Below are positions 36,507 to 44,553 of a stretch of 64,000 nt of DNA, piece by piece. Source of the DNA: Pseudomonadota bacterium (GTDB taxonomy: Bacteria > Desulfobacterota > Desulfobacteria > Desulfobacterales > Desulfolunaceae). Position 1 is the first letter of the stretch, and each line of letters opens with the position of its first letter. Where the stretch lies: NCBI GenBank assembly GCA_018818835.1, contig JAHIRD010000082.1:45503-109502 (forward strand), written 5' to 3'. The position numbers and the translations under genes are program-made. Under the pieces are notes generated by a model that was given only the letters and a program-made list of their open reading frames with translations, made no database searches and was not told where the DNA came from.

Positions 36507-37841
36507 TTATTTTCCTTTTCTTATTTCATTCAACCTGTCTTCGTAAAAAAAACTGCTTTCACCAAAGGCCGGTTTCAATTCGGTGATCCATCGCGCTTTT
36601 TCGTCATAGTGTGCATAAAAGATCTTATTCACCCAGCTGGGGTCCCGGCCCTGAATGAATTTCAGGACAAAGACTTTTTCTCCGGCGATTTCGGAAATAC
36701 CTTCCACCTGGATTTTACCGGGTGTGGCAGACATGGATGGCCCCCTCACCGTACGGCAAAGACCTGAAACCCGGCTGTATGCATTCGTAAATATATCGTA
36801 AGCCTCGGCAAGGGGCACACTGAAATAATTCTTAGGCCCTGTATCCCGCTCAACAAACATGTAATAGGGAGTCGCTCCGTAGTTCACTTGATAATTCCAC
36901 ATGGTTGCCCAGACATGGGGGTCATCGTTGATATGCCGAATCAGCGGCGCCTGGCAGCGGATCATGGCACCGGTTTCCGTAATCCGTTTCATGGCCGATG
37001 CAACCGCATCGGTTTGAAGTTCCCGGTAATGGCTGAAATGAGCCATAATGGCAAGGTGTAGATCGCTGTCTATAACTTCATCAAAAAGGCGTATCAGATC
37101 ATCGGAATCCCTGTCCGTAAGAAAGCGGTAGGGCCAGTAAGCAGGGACCTTTGTACCAAAACGTATGGTTCTAATATTCCCGGGTTTATTTTGAATCAGG
37201 GGCTCCACAAAACGCCGGAGTATTTTTGAACTCATGATCAATGGGTCCCCTCCGGTGATCAAAACATCCGTAACCTGGGGATGGCTGTCAAGATAGCGCA
37301 TCAGCTCATCCACATTTTTGGATGCAAATTTCAGGTCTTCATGCCCCACAAACTGGGCCCAACGAAAACAGTAGGTGCAATAAGCATGGCAGGTCTGGCC
37401 CTGGGTCGGGAAAAACAAAACGGTTTCATTGTACTTATGCTGCATCCCGGAAAGAGGTTTTCCCTTCTGAACCGGAACATTCATCTGCATCTGCCCTGCA
37501 GGATGGGGATTCATTTTGTCCTGGATCCCTGTGACCACTTGTCCGATCACATGATCAGATGCCTTTTGGTCCACCTGTTGACGGACAGCCTCAAAATCCG
37601 CCGGCTCCAGCATACCTGGCTGTGGAAATACTAACTGAAAAATGGGGTCATCCGGTATATTGTTCCAGTCGATCAATTCATCAATGACATAATTATTGGC
37701 CCTGAAAGGCAAAACACGTGACACCACGCGAATGGCGGAGAGAACATCCTCGGAAAGGGATTTGAATTGACTGATTTCCTGAATATTCCTGTTGGTATAT
37801 GCTTTGTATTGTTTTGGATTGCATGATCTCGATATTTTCAT
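36507..37841 (-). CDS. KamA-like radical SAM protein (lysine 2,3-aminomutase family, divergent)
   Basis: 444 residues. The radical SAM Fe-S motif is Cys151-Cys155-Cys158 (QTCHAYCTYCFRW), followed by the SAM-binding GGDP (VTDVLITGGDPLIMSSKIL) and IRFGTKVPAYWPYRF. The strand HFSHYRELQTDA resembles the aminomutase HFNH region. GPSMSATPGKIQ places Lys376 where the PLP lysine sits (PGGGGKIP in canonical enzymes), but the glycine run is reduced. The family migrates amino groups using SAM and PLP. The altered PLP loop and the CFRW sequence after the cluster suggest a different substrate, and aminomutase activity is not assured. It is monocistronic, convergent with the hypothetical gene to its left. 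Confidence 0.8.
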   Translation of the reverse strand: MKISRSCNPKQYKAYTNRNIQEISQFKSLSEDVLSAIRVVSRVLPFRANNYVIDELIDWNNIPDDPIFQLVFPQPGMLEPADFEAVRQQVDQKASDHVIGQVVTGIQDKMNPHPAGQMQMNVPVQKGKPLSGMQHKYNETVLFFPTQGQTCHAYCTYCFRWAQFVGHEDLKFASKNVDELMRYLDSHPQVTDVLITGGDPLIMSSKILRRFVEPLIQNKPGNIRTIRFGTKVPAYWPYRFLTDRDSDDLIRLFDEVIDSDLHLAIMAHFSHYRELQTDAVASAMKRITETGAMIRCQAPLIRHINDDPHVWATMWNYQVNYGATPYYMFVERDTGPKNYFSVPLAEAYDIFTNAYSRVSGLCRTVRGPSMSATPGKIQVEGISEIAGEKVFVLKFIQGRDPSWVNKIFYAHYDEKARWITELKPAFGESSFFYEDRLNEIRKGK

Positions 37842-38258
37842 TTAAATGCCCTCACAAACAGGATCATAATCATATTAACCCTGAGACGATCCTCGGGTCA
37901 TAAACGTGCAACAGAACACTGCATCAGGGGGCCAAACAAAGAACAGCCGATATTAGAATGAACAGAGAATGGTAAATAATCTGATCTTAAGCACCTATAA
38001 TAAAGGTTAATGGCTTGGACATCATCAAGGAATCACCCTGATTCATCCCCACTTACTCGTTTTGTCCCCTGACAAAAAAAAACACACAAAGGCGTTTCAT
38101 GCCATGTTAATTTTTATAAAATGGTTAAGTAAAGAATTAACATACACTTATTTTGCAAAATTGTCAACCATTAGGGAACCATGGGCTGATATTCGATAAT
38201 TTATAGGATTATCACCTATAAAACTATGATTTCTTCTATTTTTCATAAGTATTCTGCT
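37842..38258. other. AT-rich intergenic region
   Basis: No coding frame, RNA gene or clear terminator was recognised in these ~417 bases between two reverse-strand genes. It should hold the promoter of the KamA-like gene. Confidence 0.4.
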
Positions 38259-39653
38259 TTATTCTTCAATTCGTTCAAGCCTGGCCACTGATTCAATGTG
38301 GTAGGTGTGGGGGAACATGTCCACAGGCTGAACCTCTACAAGGTTATATTTTTCTTTTAACATCCCGATATCACGTGCCATGGTCGATGGGTTGCATGAT
38401 ACGTAGACGATTCGCTGGGGTGCCAACCCAAGAACAGAGGCCACCACATCCTTGTGCATGCCCGTCCGGGGGGGGTCAATGATCATCACATCAGGCCGGG
38501 ATGAAAGAGTCGGAAGCACGTCCTTGATATCCCCCAGAATAAAACTGCAGTTGTCAACCTGGTTATCAAGACAGTTCTTCCTGGCATCGTGGACCGCACT
38601 TTCCACAATCTCTATGCCCGTTATTTCCTTTGCCGAGGAGGACAACCAAATGGGGATGGTCCCCGTGCCGCTATAAAGATCCAGTACATGTTCATTCCCT
38701 GTAAGACCGGCATATTTTTCCACCACAGAATAAAGATTTTCAGCCCCTTTCGTATTGGTCTGAAAGAATGAATTGGCAGAAATTTTAAAGGAATAGGGCC
38801 CGAGATTATCGGTAATGAATGACTCTCCCAACAAATGCTCCTCATATTCCCCTATGGCGATTCCGGCTTTGCGGGCGGTGATGTTATTCACCACGGAGGT
38901 TACTTCCGGATAGCATTCCATCAATTGCTCCGCAAGGGGCATGACCACATCTTTTTTCAGCGTGGACGTGATGATGTTCACCATCCAGTTGTTTTTGGAG
39001 GCCGAATGCCTGAGCATCAGAAAACGCCAGAATCCTTCATGGCTGTGTAGTCCATACACGGGCTCAGTGGATTGGCGGATATAGTCCCTGACATCATTGA
39101 GGATCTGGTTTCCCAATTCCGGCTGAATGTGACAGGCATCTATATCAATGACCTTATTGAAGGTACCCGGGGCATGGAGGCCGATGCCGAACCCTTTTTC
39201 AATATCCTTGTTTTCAAGCTCCTCGGGCATGAGCCACCGCTGGTCAGAACAGGAAAATTCCATCTTGTTCCGGTAACCGAAAATCTTTTCCGAAGCAAGG
39301 GCCCGATGAACCAGAACTCCCTTCATCAGACCGATATGCTCGATGGATTCGCTAACATGGGAGGTTTTGTACTCCAATTGTTTATCATATTCCAAAAACT
39401 GCCATTTACACCCCCCACAATAGCCGCTGTATGAACAACGGGGGGTGGTTCTAAGAGGTGATGGACTGATTAATTCAAGTACTCTGGCTTCGGCATAATT
39501 CTTTTTTTTCCGGGTTATTCTAACCCGAACCTGATCCTCCGGAACTGTCTTATCAATAAAAACAGCGAATCCATCCACCTTGGCCAGACCTTTCCCGCCA
39601 AAGGCAATATCGGTGACCCTAAGATCAAGAACCTGTCCTTTTTTAACATCCAT
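38259..39653 (-). CDS. rlmD: 23S rRNA (uracil-C5)-methyltransferase, RlmD/RumA type
   Basis: 464 residues from the ATG at 39653, preceded by TTTTGGAGG. The TTG five codons upstream lies inside that ribosome-binding site. An N-terminal TRAM domain (VLDLRVTDIAFGGKGLAKVD) is followed by the Fe-S cysteine cluster Cys73, Cys79, Cys82 (RCSYSGYCGGCKWQFLEYD) plus a fourth Cys in IDIDACHIQP. The SAM-binding fold (VLDLYSGTGTIPIWLSSSAK) and catalytic motifs DPPRTGMHKDVV and VSCNPSTMARDI (nucleophile Cys) are intact. It methylates a uridine of 23S rRNA. RlmD versus RlmCD/TrmA-type position specificity cannot be settled from sequence alone, though the iron-sulfur cluster favours RlmD. Confidence 0.88.
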   Translation of the reverse strand: MDVKKGQVLDLRVTDIAFGGKGLAKVDGFAVFIDKTVPEDQVRVRITRKKKNYAEARVLELISPSPLRTTPRCSYSGYCGGCKWQFLEYDKQLEYKTSHVSESIEHIGLMKGVLVHRALASEKIFGYRNKMEFSCSDQRWLMPEELENKDIEKGFGIGLHAPGTFNKVIDIDACHIQPELGNQILNDVRDYIRQSTEPVYGLHSHEGFWRFLMLRHSASKNNWMVNIITSTLKKDVVMPLAEQLMECYPEVTSVVNNITARKAGIAIGEYEEHLLGESFITDNLGPYSFKISANSFFQTNTKGAENLYSVVEKYAGLTGNEHVLDLYSGTGTIPIWLSSSAKEITGIEIVESAVHDARKNCLDNQVDNCSFILGDIKDVLPTLSSRPDVMIIDPPRTGMHKDVVASVLGLAPQRIVYVSCNPSTMARDIGMLKEKYNLVEVQPVDMFPHTYHIESVARLERIEE

Positions 39654-39773
39654 GACACACACCTCCAAAATCTAAGACCACGGGAAAGTCACCCAACCCC
39701 CGGTCAGAAAACAAATGACAAATGAAAAACTTTTGTATATACCCTTTATCGACAACCAAAACAAGGACTGAAT

Positions 39774-40499
39774 ATGGCTGACCGCACGATAAACATCTCG
39801 TTTGATTCCGAAGGATTCCGTTTAAACGGCGTACTGCATCTGCCTGCTCACAAAACCCCCCCTGTGGTTGTGGGCTCCCACGGACTTGCCAGCAACGGGG
39901 ACTCCCCCAAACAGATCGATTTGGCCAAGGCATGTAACCGTATGGGAATCGCATATTTTAGATTTCACCACCGGGGATGCGGATCAAGTGAGGGCTACTT
40001 CCCCGAGGTCACCAGCCTTGAAAATAGAAAAAGAGATTTGATTGACGCGGTAAACGCCATCCTGTCACGTGGGGATACAAGCGATAGGCTTGCTTTGTTC
40101 GGAAGCAGCATGGGAGGAACAACCTGCATTTTTGCCTCAGATGACGTGACGGCCCTGGGATATGTCCTGGTGGCAGCCCCGATTTATGGGAAAAGCCTGA
40201 CCAAAGCACCCGAGCGGAATGAGGATGAACCCCAGCTTGACGAGGCCTTTTACAGACGTTTCCTTGCATTTGATGTCAGCGCCCATTTAACAAGGCTCAA
40301 AAACATCCTGATTTTCCATGGTGACACGGATGACATCGTCCCTGTGGAAAGCGGGAAAATCATCTATCAACAAGCAAAAAACCCCAAAAAATTAATTATC
40401 CAGAAAAACGGCGACCACCGAATCAGCGACCCCGTGCATCAAAAAGAATTTATCCGTGAAGCATCGATGTGGTTCAAAAACTGTTTATTCCCGAAATAA
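39774..40499 (+). CDS. Alpha/beta hydrolase (serine esterase family)
   Basis: 241 residues, cytoplasmic. An alpha/beta-hydrolase fold with the oxyanion region VVGSHGLASNGDSPKQI, the nucleophile elbow LFGSSMGGTTC (Ser in GSSMGG), the late Asp in FHGDTDDIVPVES, and the catalytic His in NGDHRISD. It resembles the prolyl-oligopeptidase-like/dienelactone-hydrolase group of small bacterial hydrolases. The substrate is unknown. Divergent from rlmD, with about 120 bp between their starts. Confidence 0.85.
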   Translation: MADRTINISFDSEGFRLNGVLHLPAHKTPPVVVGSHGLASNGDSPKQIDLAKACNRMGIAYFRFHHRGCGSSEGYFPEVTSLENRKRDLIDAVNAILSRGDTSDRLALFGSSMGGTTCIFASDDVTALGYVLVAAPIYGKSLTKAPERNEDEPQLDEAFYRRFLAFDVSAHLTRLKNILIFHGDTDDIVPVESGKIIYQQAKNPKKLIIQKNGDHRISDPVHQKEFIREASMWFKNCLFPK

Positions 40500-40512
40500 T
40501 ACCCAAATAAAC

Positions 40513-40565
40513 ATGACATAAGTCCTATGAGTCCTATAAGTCCCATGGGACCCATAAGTCTTATA
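40513..40565 (+). repeat. Short tandem repeat (unit ~10 bp, 'ataagtccta')
   Basis: cataagtcctatgagtccta, taagtcccatgggaccc and ataagtcttata form a degenerate tandem of a 9-10-bp unit just after the hydrolase stop. No terminator hairpin beyond this is seen. Confidence 0.6.
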
Positions 40566-40662
40566 ATTGATCATCTTAATCACAAATCAAAGCTGCCCCC
40601 TCACCCCTGGTTGAGCAAAAACGTTCGTAAAACGTTCCTTCCAGGCCATAGGGTTTCTAAAA

Positions 40663-40773
40663 TTGACAGAATATATTAGATGTCATATCGGGAAATGGAC
40701 CCATGAAGAATTCGAAAAGGTCCAAGGGAAAATTGACCGGGAACGAATCATTGACCCGGAACTCTGGAAATGA
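40663..40773 (+). CDS. Very short antitoxin-like reading frame upstream of the PIN toxin
   Basis: A frame ending in ...YIRCHIGKWTHEEFEKVQG and ERIIDPELWK overlaps the PIN toxin start (ATGA at 40770-40773), as antitoxin genes do. No ATG exists in the open stretch. A TTG at 40663 gives only 36 residues, without the DNA-binding N-terminus of normal VapB antitoxins and without a good ribosome-binding site. It is either a minimal toxin-neutralising peptide or the 3' remnant of a longer antitoxin. Confidence 0.45.
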   Translation: MTEYIRCHIGKWTHEEFEKVQGKIDRERIIDPELWK

Positions 40774-41174
40774 AAAAAATTTTGATCGATACCACCATTT
40801 ATTCCCTTGCCATGAAAGGCAGTGAGGATGTTCTTGATATATTGAGAACGGTCGATCAGATCGGCATATCGGCTATAAGCATCGGTGAGCTTTATTCAGG
40901 GTTCAAAGGCGGGAAACGGCAAAGAGAGAACAAAAAAGAGTTGAATATATTTCTGGATTCCCCCAGAGTCCTGGTTCATCACATTGATGTGGAAACAGCC
41001 GAGTATTATGCATCGGTTCTGAATCAATTGAAACGTAACGGCACACCCATTCCCACCATTGATATCTGTATTGCAGCTTCAGCGTTTCAGCACGGATACA
41101 GGCTTTTCACCAATGACAAGCATTTTGATTATGTTCAGGGCTTGATCCTGGTTGATTTGTTTTCCATGGGATAA
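40770..41174 (+). CDS. PIN-domain ribonuclease, VapC-type toxin
   Basis: 134 residues, full length for VapC. The four acidic catalytic residues are present: Asp7 (ILIDTTIYS), Glu40 (ISIGELYSG), Asp98 (PTIDICIAASA) and Asp116 (TNDKHFD). VapC toxins cut tRNA or rRNA in a metal-dependent way until bound by VapB. The upstream partner is very short or truncated, and start and stop overlap by 4 bp. The gene may therefore be on the way to decay or be neutralised in trans. Confidence 0.87.
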   Translation: MKKILIDTTIYSLAMKGSEDVLDILRTVDQIGISAISIGELYSGFKGGKRQRENKKELNIFLDSPRVLVHHIDVETAEYYASVLNQLKRNGTPIPTIDICIAASAFQHGYRLFTNDKHFDYVQGLILVDLFSMG

Positions 41175-41332
41175 TTTTAAAATTATATTATTTGCCTGTC
41201 CTATCATAGCCTTGGCAACGATGGATCAAACTTTTTAAACGTTTGACACCCGGCAGGGCCACCAGAGGTTTTTTTGCTCTTCTTCGTGCTTCGTATTCTT
41301 CACCGACCACCCGGAGCGGGTGGATAAAAAAA

Positions 41333-42145
41333 CTATTCCCAGATTCCCTGGAAATGATGAACGGGTCCATGGCCCTTGCCGATGTGATAGTCGGCTCCGG
41401 ACGCAAGAACGCGGGTGATATAATCTTTTCCAAGACCCACGGCAGCCTTTATGCCATGGCCCTTGGCCAGAAACGATGCGATGGCCGAAGAAAGGGTGCA
41501 GCCGGTCCCATGATTGTTCATGGTCCGAATTCGTTTTTCATGGAAAATAAAGGTGTCATCATCCCCGGCCATGTAGAGGACATCGATGGCTTGGCTTCCT
41601 TCAAGGTGCCCTCCTTTGAGGAGTACATTGGAACATCCAAAGGAAACCAGCGATTTTGCCGCTTTTTCCATGGCCACCTGATCAAGGATATCCCAACCGA
41701 GGAGACAAGAGGCCTCGGACAGATTGGGTGTTATCAATTGGACGTGAGGTGCCAAAAGCGCGACCATGAGCCTTGAATCCTCCTCTTTGAGGAGTAAATC
41801 ACCACTCTGAGACACCATCACAGGATCGTAAACCACCTTGGTGACACCATGGCGTTCCAACATGCCGGCAACGGACCGGGCCAGCCCGGAAGACCAGAGC
41901 ATCCCAATCTTAACCGCATCCGCCCCTATATCGGACAACACAGCATGTATCTGCTGTTCTACACAGTCAATACTCATGGGGAAAATCCCGGCAACCCCGG
42001 TTGTATTCTGGGCGGTGATGGCTGTAATGGCTGTCATTGCATAACACCCAAGAGAAGAAATGGTTTTCACATCAGCCTGGATTCCGGCACCTCCCCCGCT
42101 GTCGGACCCGGCGATGGTCAGAACCTTCGTATATGCCTTTGTCAT
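41333..42145 (-). CDS. thiD: Hydroxymethylpyrimidine/phosphomethylpyrimidine kinase
   Basis: 270 residues from the ATG at 42145 (MTKAYTKVLTIAGSDSGGGA), which has TTGGGAG upstream. The earlier frame start at 42178 lies inside the preceding gene. Ribokinase-family hallmarks: AGSDSGGGAGIQADVKTISS (substrate and N-terminal glycine loop), VYDPVMVSQSGDLLLKEE, and the ATP/anion-hole motif NNHGTGCTLSSAIAS with its catalytic Cys. It phosphorylates HMP and HMP-P for thiamine synthesis. No other thi genes are nearby. The gene begins one base after the stop of the small membrane protein gene, so translation is probably coupled. Confidence 0.93.
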   Translation of the reverse strand: MTKAYTKVLTIAGSDSGGGAGIQADVKTISSLGCYAMTAITAITAQNTTGVAGIFPMSIDCVEQQIHAVLSDIGADAVKIGMLWSSGLARSVAGMLERHGVTKVVYDPVMVSQSGDLLLKEEDSRLMVALLAPHVQLITPNLSEASCLLGWDILDQVAMEKAAKSLVSFGCSNVLLKGGHLEGSQAIDVLYMAGDDDTFIFHEKRIRTMNNHGTGCTLSSAIASFLAKGHGIKAAVGLGKDYITRVLASGADYHIGKGHGPVHHFQGIWE

Positions 42146-42146
42146 G

Positions 42147-42539
42147 TTACTCCCAAACCGGTTTAGTGGCCGCCGCAATGATTTTTTCCTGTCGTGAAAC
42201 GGTCTCCCGGTATTGAATGACCTGGGCTTCCCTTTCCCTCAGCTTCTTTTCGAGACTGTTCACTTCGTCGAGATAGACCTGAAGCTGTTTTTCCAGGGCC
42301 TCACTGCTCCGTTTCGCTGACAAGTCACTTTCCTCAAAGGCTTTTTCCCGGTCCTTATAACCCTCAATGATTCTGTTGAATCTAAATCGTATGATGTCTT
42401 CGGCTCGTTTGGCGACTTTAGCCATGAACACCTGATTGATCACCTCGACGCCCAGGGCCAGGATAAAACTGTAAACAATGCCGGATTTACCGAGATTGGT
42501 CGTGAGAAAGATACCGGCCATGCATGTCAAAAATACCAT
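42147..42539 (-). CDS. Small membrane protein with C-terminal coiled coil
   Basis: 130 residues. One or two N-terminal hydrophobic segments (MVFLTCMAGIFLTT; GIVYSFILALGVEVINQVFM) are followed by a long charged heptad-rich region (LEKQLQVYLDEVNSLEKKLR, EREAQVIQYRETVSRQEKI). Thus it is a membrane-anchored coiled coil. I do not recognise a family. It ends one base before thiD and contains thiD's ribosome-binding site, so the two are co-transcribed. A functional tie to thiamine is not implied by the sequence. Confidence 0.6.
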   Translation of the reverse strand: MVFLTCMAGIFLTTNLGKSGIVYSFILALGVEVINQVFMAKVAKRAEDIIRFRFNRIIEGYKDREKAFEESDLSAKRSSEALEKQLQVYLDEVNSLEKKLREREAQVIQYRETVSRQEKIIAAATKPVWE

Positions 42540-42603
42540 TCGCCACCCATCTCCTTATGATTTATTTCCAGTATGTCCAGCTTGATTTATTATGAATAAC
42601 AAC

Positions 42604-42626
42604 GCATATGGGACTTTTTACGACAC
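42604..42626 (+). repeat. 23-bp repeat identical to 35451-35473
   Basis: gcatatgggactttttacga plus cac occurs at both sites. Related shorter pieces (tcgtaaaaagtcc) lie at 2205. It sits directly after the hisG stop codon. Confidence 0.6.
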
Positions 42627-42628
42627 TA

Positions 42629-43477
42629 TTAAATTCTACACGTCCGGATGTCCGAGACAATGATCCCTTTACACCCCTCGCGGCTCAAGTCATCAATGAT
42701 GGCATTAATGCCGCGTTTCCTGGCCATGGCCTTGACCGCAAACCAGCCGTCACGACTCAGGGGCGCCACCGTGGGGGCTTCAATACCCGGTGTGATATCA
42801 CAGGCATTTTTTAAATTTTCCTTTGAAACATCATATTCAATCATCACGTAGTCACGGGCCACAACAATACCCCTGACCCGGTCGATCACCGTTTTCACAT
42901 CAGACCGATCGGCCATGTCCAGATCCCGTCCGATGAGTACCGCCTCGGACTGGAGCACCGCATCCCCTATGGTTTTAAGACCGGCTTCCTGGAGAGTCCG
43001 CCCGGTCTGGACCACATCAGCAATCACATCCGCAACCCCTAGATTAATGGATATTTCTATGGCACCATCCAGCTTGATGACCCGGGCTTTAATCTTCCGT
43101 TTGTGGAGATCCAGAGCCACCAGGTTGGGATAGGATGTGGCGATTCGCTTGCCTCCGAAATCATTCGGGTTCAGCGTGCTGGCCTGGGGTACAGCATAAA
43201 AGAATGCTGATTTCCCAAAACCCAGGGTGCAGAGTTCCTCGGCATGGGTTTCACTGTCCACCACCAGATCCCTGCCGGTTATTCCTAAATCCAGAACACC
43301 ATTCCCCACATAAACTGCAATATCTTTGGGCCTTAAAAAAATAAATTCAATCTGATTTTCACTATCGATCAGTTTGAGCTCACGCCCCAACCGTTTGACA
43401 TGGTAACCCGCATCCGACAAAAGTGTGATGGAATCATTGGAAAGAGATCCTTTGTTGGGGATGGCTATTTTAAGCAT
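42629..43477 (-). CDS. hisG: ATP phosphoribosyltransferase, long form
   Basis: 282 residues, matching HisG-L (about 290) with its C-terminal regulatory domain and so not needing HisZ. Motifs: MLKIAIPNKGSLSNDSITLL, RPKDIAVYVGNGVLDLGITG, the PRPP loop GVADVIADVVQTGRTLQEAG, and a C-terminal ferredoxin-like ACT-like domain (ITPGIEAPTVAPLSRDGWFA). It condenses ATP and PRPP, the first step of histidine synthesis, with histidine feedback. Located 12 bp after hisE on the same strand. The rest of the his operon is not here. Confidence 0.94.
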   Translation of the reverse strand: MLKIAIPNKGSLSNDSITLLSDAGYHVKRLGRELKLIDSENQIEFIFLRPKDIAVYVGNGVLDLGITGRDLVVDSETHAEELCTLGFGKSAFFYAVPQASTLNPNDFGGKRIATSYPNLVALDLHKRKIKARVIKLDGAIEISINLGVADVIADVVQTGRTLQEAGLKTIGDAVLQSEAVLIGRDLDMADRSDVKTVIDRVRGIVVARDYVMIEYDVSKENLKNACDITPGIEAPTVAPLSRDGWFAVKAMARKRGINAIIDDLSREGCKGIIVSDIRTCRI

Positions 43478-43489
43478 AAAGCTCCTTTT

Positions 43490-43768
43490 TTAGAGATATT
43501 TGTATACATCTTCCAGATCGAGTCCACAGGCGATCATCATCACCTGGAGGTGGTACAAAAGCTGGGATATTTCTTCGGCGGTTTTTTCAGAGCCTTCGTA
43601 TTCCGATGCCATCCACACTTCACCGGCTTCTTCGATAATTTTTTTTCCGATAAAATGTTTCCCTTTTTCCAGGGCCTGGACAGTTCCTGAGGCCGGGTCC
43701 TTGTCCAGGGCTTTTTTTTTCAGTTCGAAAAACAGCTCTTCAAATCGTTTCATGGGGCATTGTTCCAT
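43490..43768 (-). CDS. hisE: Phosphoribosyl-ATP pyrophosphatase
   Basis: 92 residues (87 if started at the internal ATG at 43753, [14 protein letters not shown], which aligns better with the family). The all-alpha MazG-like NTP pyrophosphatase motif is intact: [20 protein letters not shown] and [15 protein letters not shown] with its metal-binding Glu/Glu pattern. It hydrolyses phosphoribosyl-ATP to phosphoribosyl-AMP, the second step of histidine synthesis. It is directly upstream of hisG, an unusual but logical E-G pairing. HisI is not fused. Confidence 0.92.
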   Translation of the reverse strand: MEQCPMKRFEELFFELKKKALDKDPASGTVQALEKGKHFIGKKIIEEAGEVWMASEYEGSEKTAEEISQLLYHLQVMMIACGLDLEDVYKYL

Positions 43769-43881
43769 TTTTTTATTATTTTATTCAGGAATGAATAATA
43801 ATTTTATTTTTATAACCTATTTGACCTGAAATCTCAATTTTAATAAAAAATGAGTGGACTGTGGACCCCGTGGACGAAAAT

Positions 43882-43928
43882 GGACAACGTGGGCTCCATT
43901 TGCCAACCTTGTCCACGTTGTCCTTTTT
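43882..43928. terminator. Hairpin between the leu-type operon and hisE
   Basis: ggacaacgtgg and ccacgttgtcc form a perfect 11-bp stem. Thymines follow on both strands (ttttt on plus, attttc on minus). It can terminate the reverse-strand LeuD-type operon before hisE. Confidence 0.6.
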
Positions 43929-43969
43929 GTCAACTCAATCAACAAACCAACTTATTTTCTCTATTAAAA

Positions 43970-44020
43970 ATGATGAACTCGGAAAAAGTCGTCAGATAGC
44001 TATGGGAAAAAGCCCATAGG
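43970..44020 (+). repeat. Dispersed repeat 'gatgaactcggaaaaagtcg', copy near the LeuD-type gene
   Basis: gatgaactcggaaaaagtcg followed by tcagatag closely matches gatgaactcgcaaaaagtcg/acagatag at 46750-46779. A small palindrome ctatgggaaaaagcccatag follows. Confidence 0.6.
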
Positions 44021-44028
44021 CGACGCCA

Positions 44029-44553
44029 TCAATAATGCTTATCTGCATACCCTACCCAGCCATCAGCCTCAACCAGGGCACGGTCAAAACCGGAAATGCT
44101 GAAGGGTATTTCCTTACAAATCTCTCCTGATTTAAAAACAAAAACATTCTTTTTGAGATCTGTTTCAAGCAGGGTTTCTTTGCCCATGAAGGTCGTGAAA
44201 AGATCATCCAGAATGGCCGATTGGAGCTCAACAGCCATCATGCCGCAATTAAACATGTTCTGTTTAAAAATCCTGGCAAAGCTTTCCGCCACCACAAGGT
44301 TGATGTCATTAACTTCAAAGGCCCAGGGTGCATGCTCCCTGGAGGAACCGCAGCCGAAATTTGCACGTGAAATCACTACGTTCGACGGTAGAATATCCTT
44401 GGATGGATTGAAACCAGCAAGTTCGAGATCTTCAAGAAGAAACGGTTTCAGGGCTTCTTTGCTGATTTCGGTCAGGTACCGTGCCGGAATAATTTCATCC
44501 GTGTTGATGTCCGATCGATCCAGGAACAGGACTTTACCATTAAACTGTTTCAT
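44029..44553 (-). CDS. leuD: 3-isopropylmalate dehydratase-type small subunit (aconitase superfamily)
   Basis: 174 residues, the short archaeal/anaerobe-type swivel domain. Key motifs: SDINTDEIIPARYLTEISKE and ANFGCGSSREHAPWAFEVND (active-site Ser/Arg in GCGSSREH), then FARIFKQNMFNCGMM. The substrate-specificity loop after ARYL is TEIS rather than a canonical isopropylmalate (YLRL-like) sequence. The true substrate could therefore be isopropylmalate, homoaconitate or dimethylmalate. The start overlaps the large-subunit stop by 4 bp, so the two form a heterodimer. The symbol is by family, not a proven pathway. Confidence 0.8.
   Translation of the reverse strand: MKQFNGKVLFLDRSDINTDEIIPARYLTEISKEALKPFLLEDLELAGFNPSKDILPSNVVISRANFGCGSSREHAPWAFEVNDINLVVAESFARIFKQNMFNCGMMAVELQSAILDDLFTTFMGKETLLETDLKKNVFVFKSGEICKEIPFSISGFDRALVEADGWVGYADKHY

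Noticed and set aside
40513..40565. Possible CRISPR-like repeat
   Set aside because: The unit is only about 10 bp, contiguous and without spacers; no cas genes are present.
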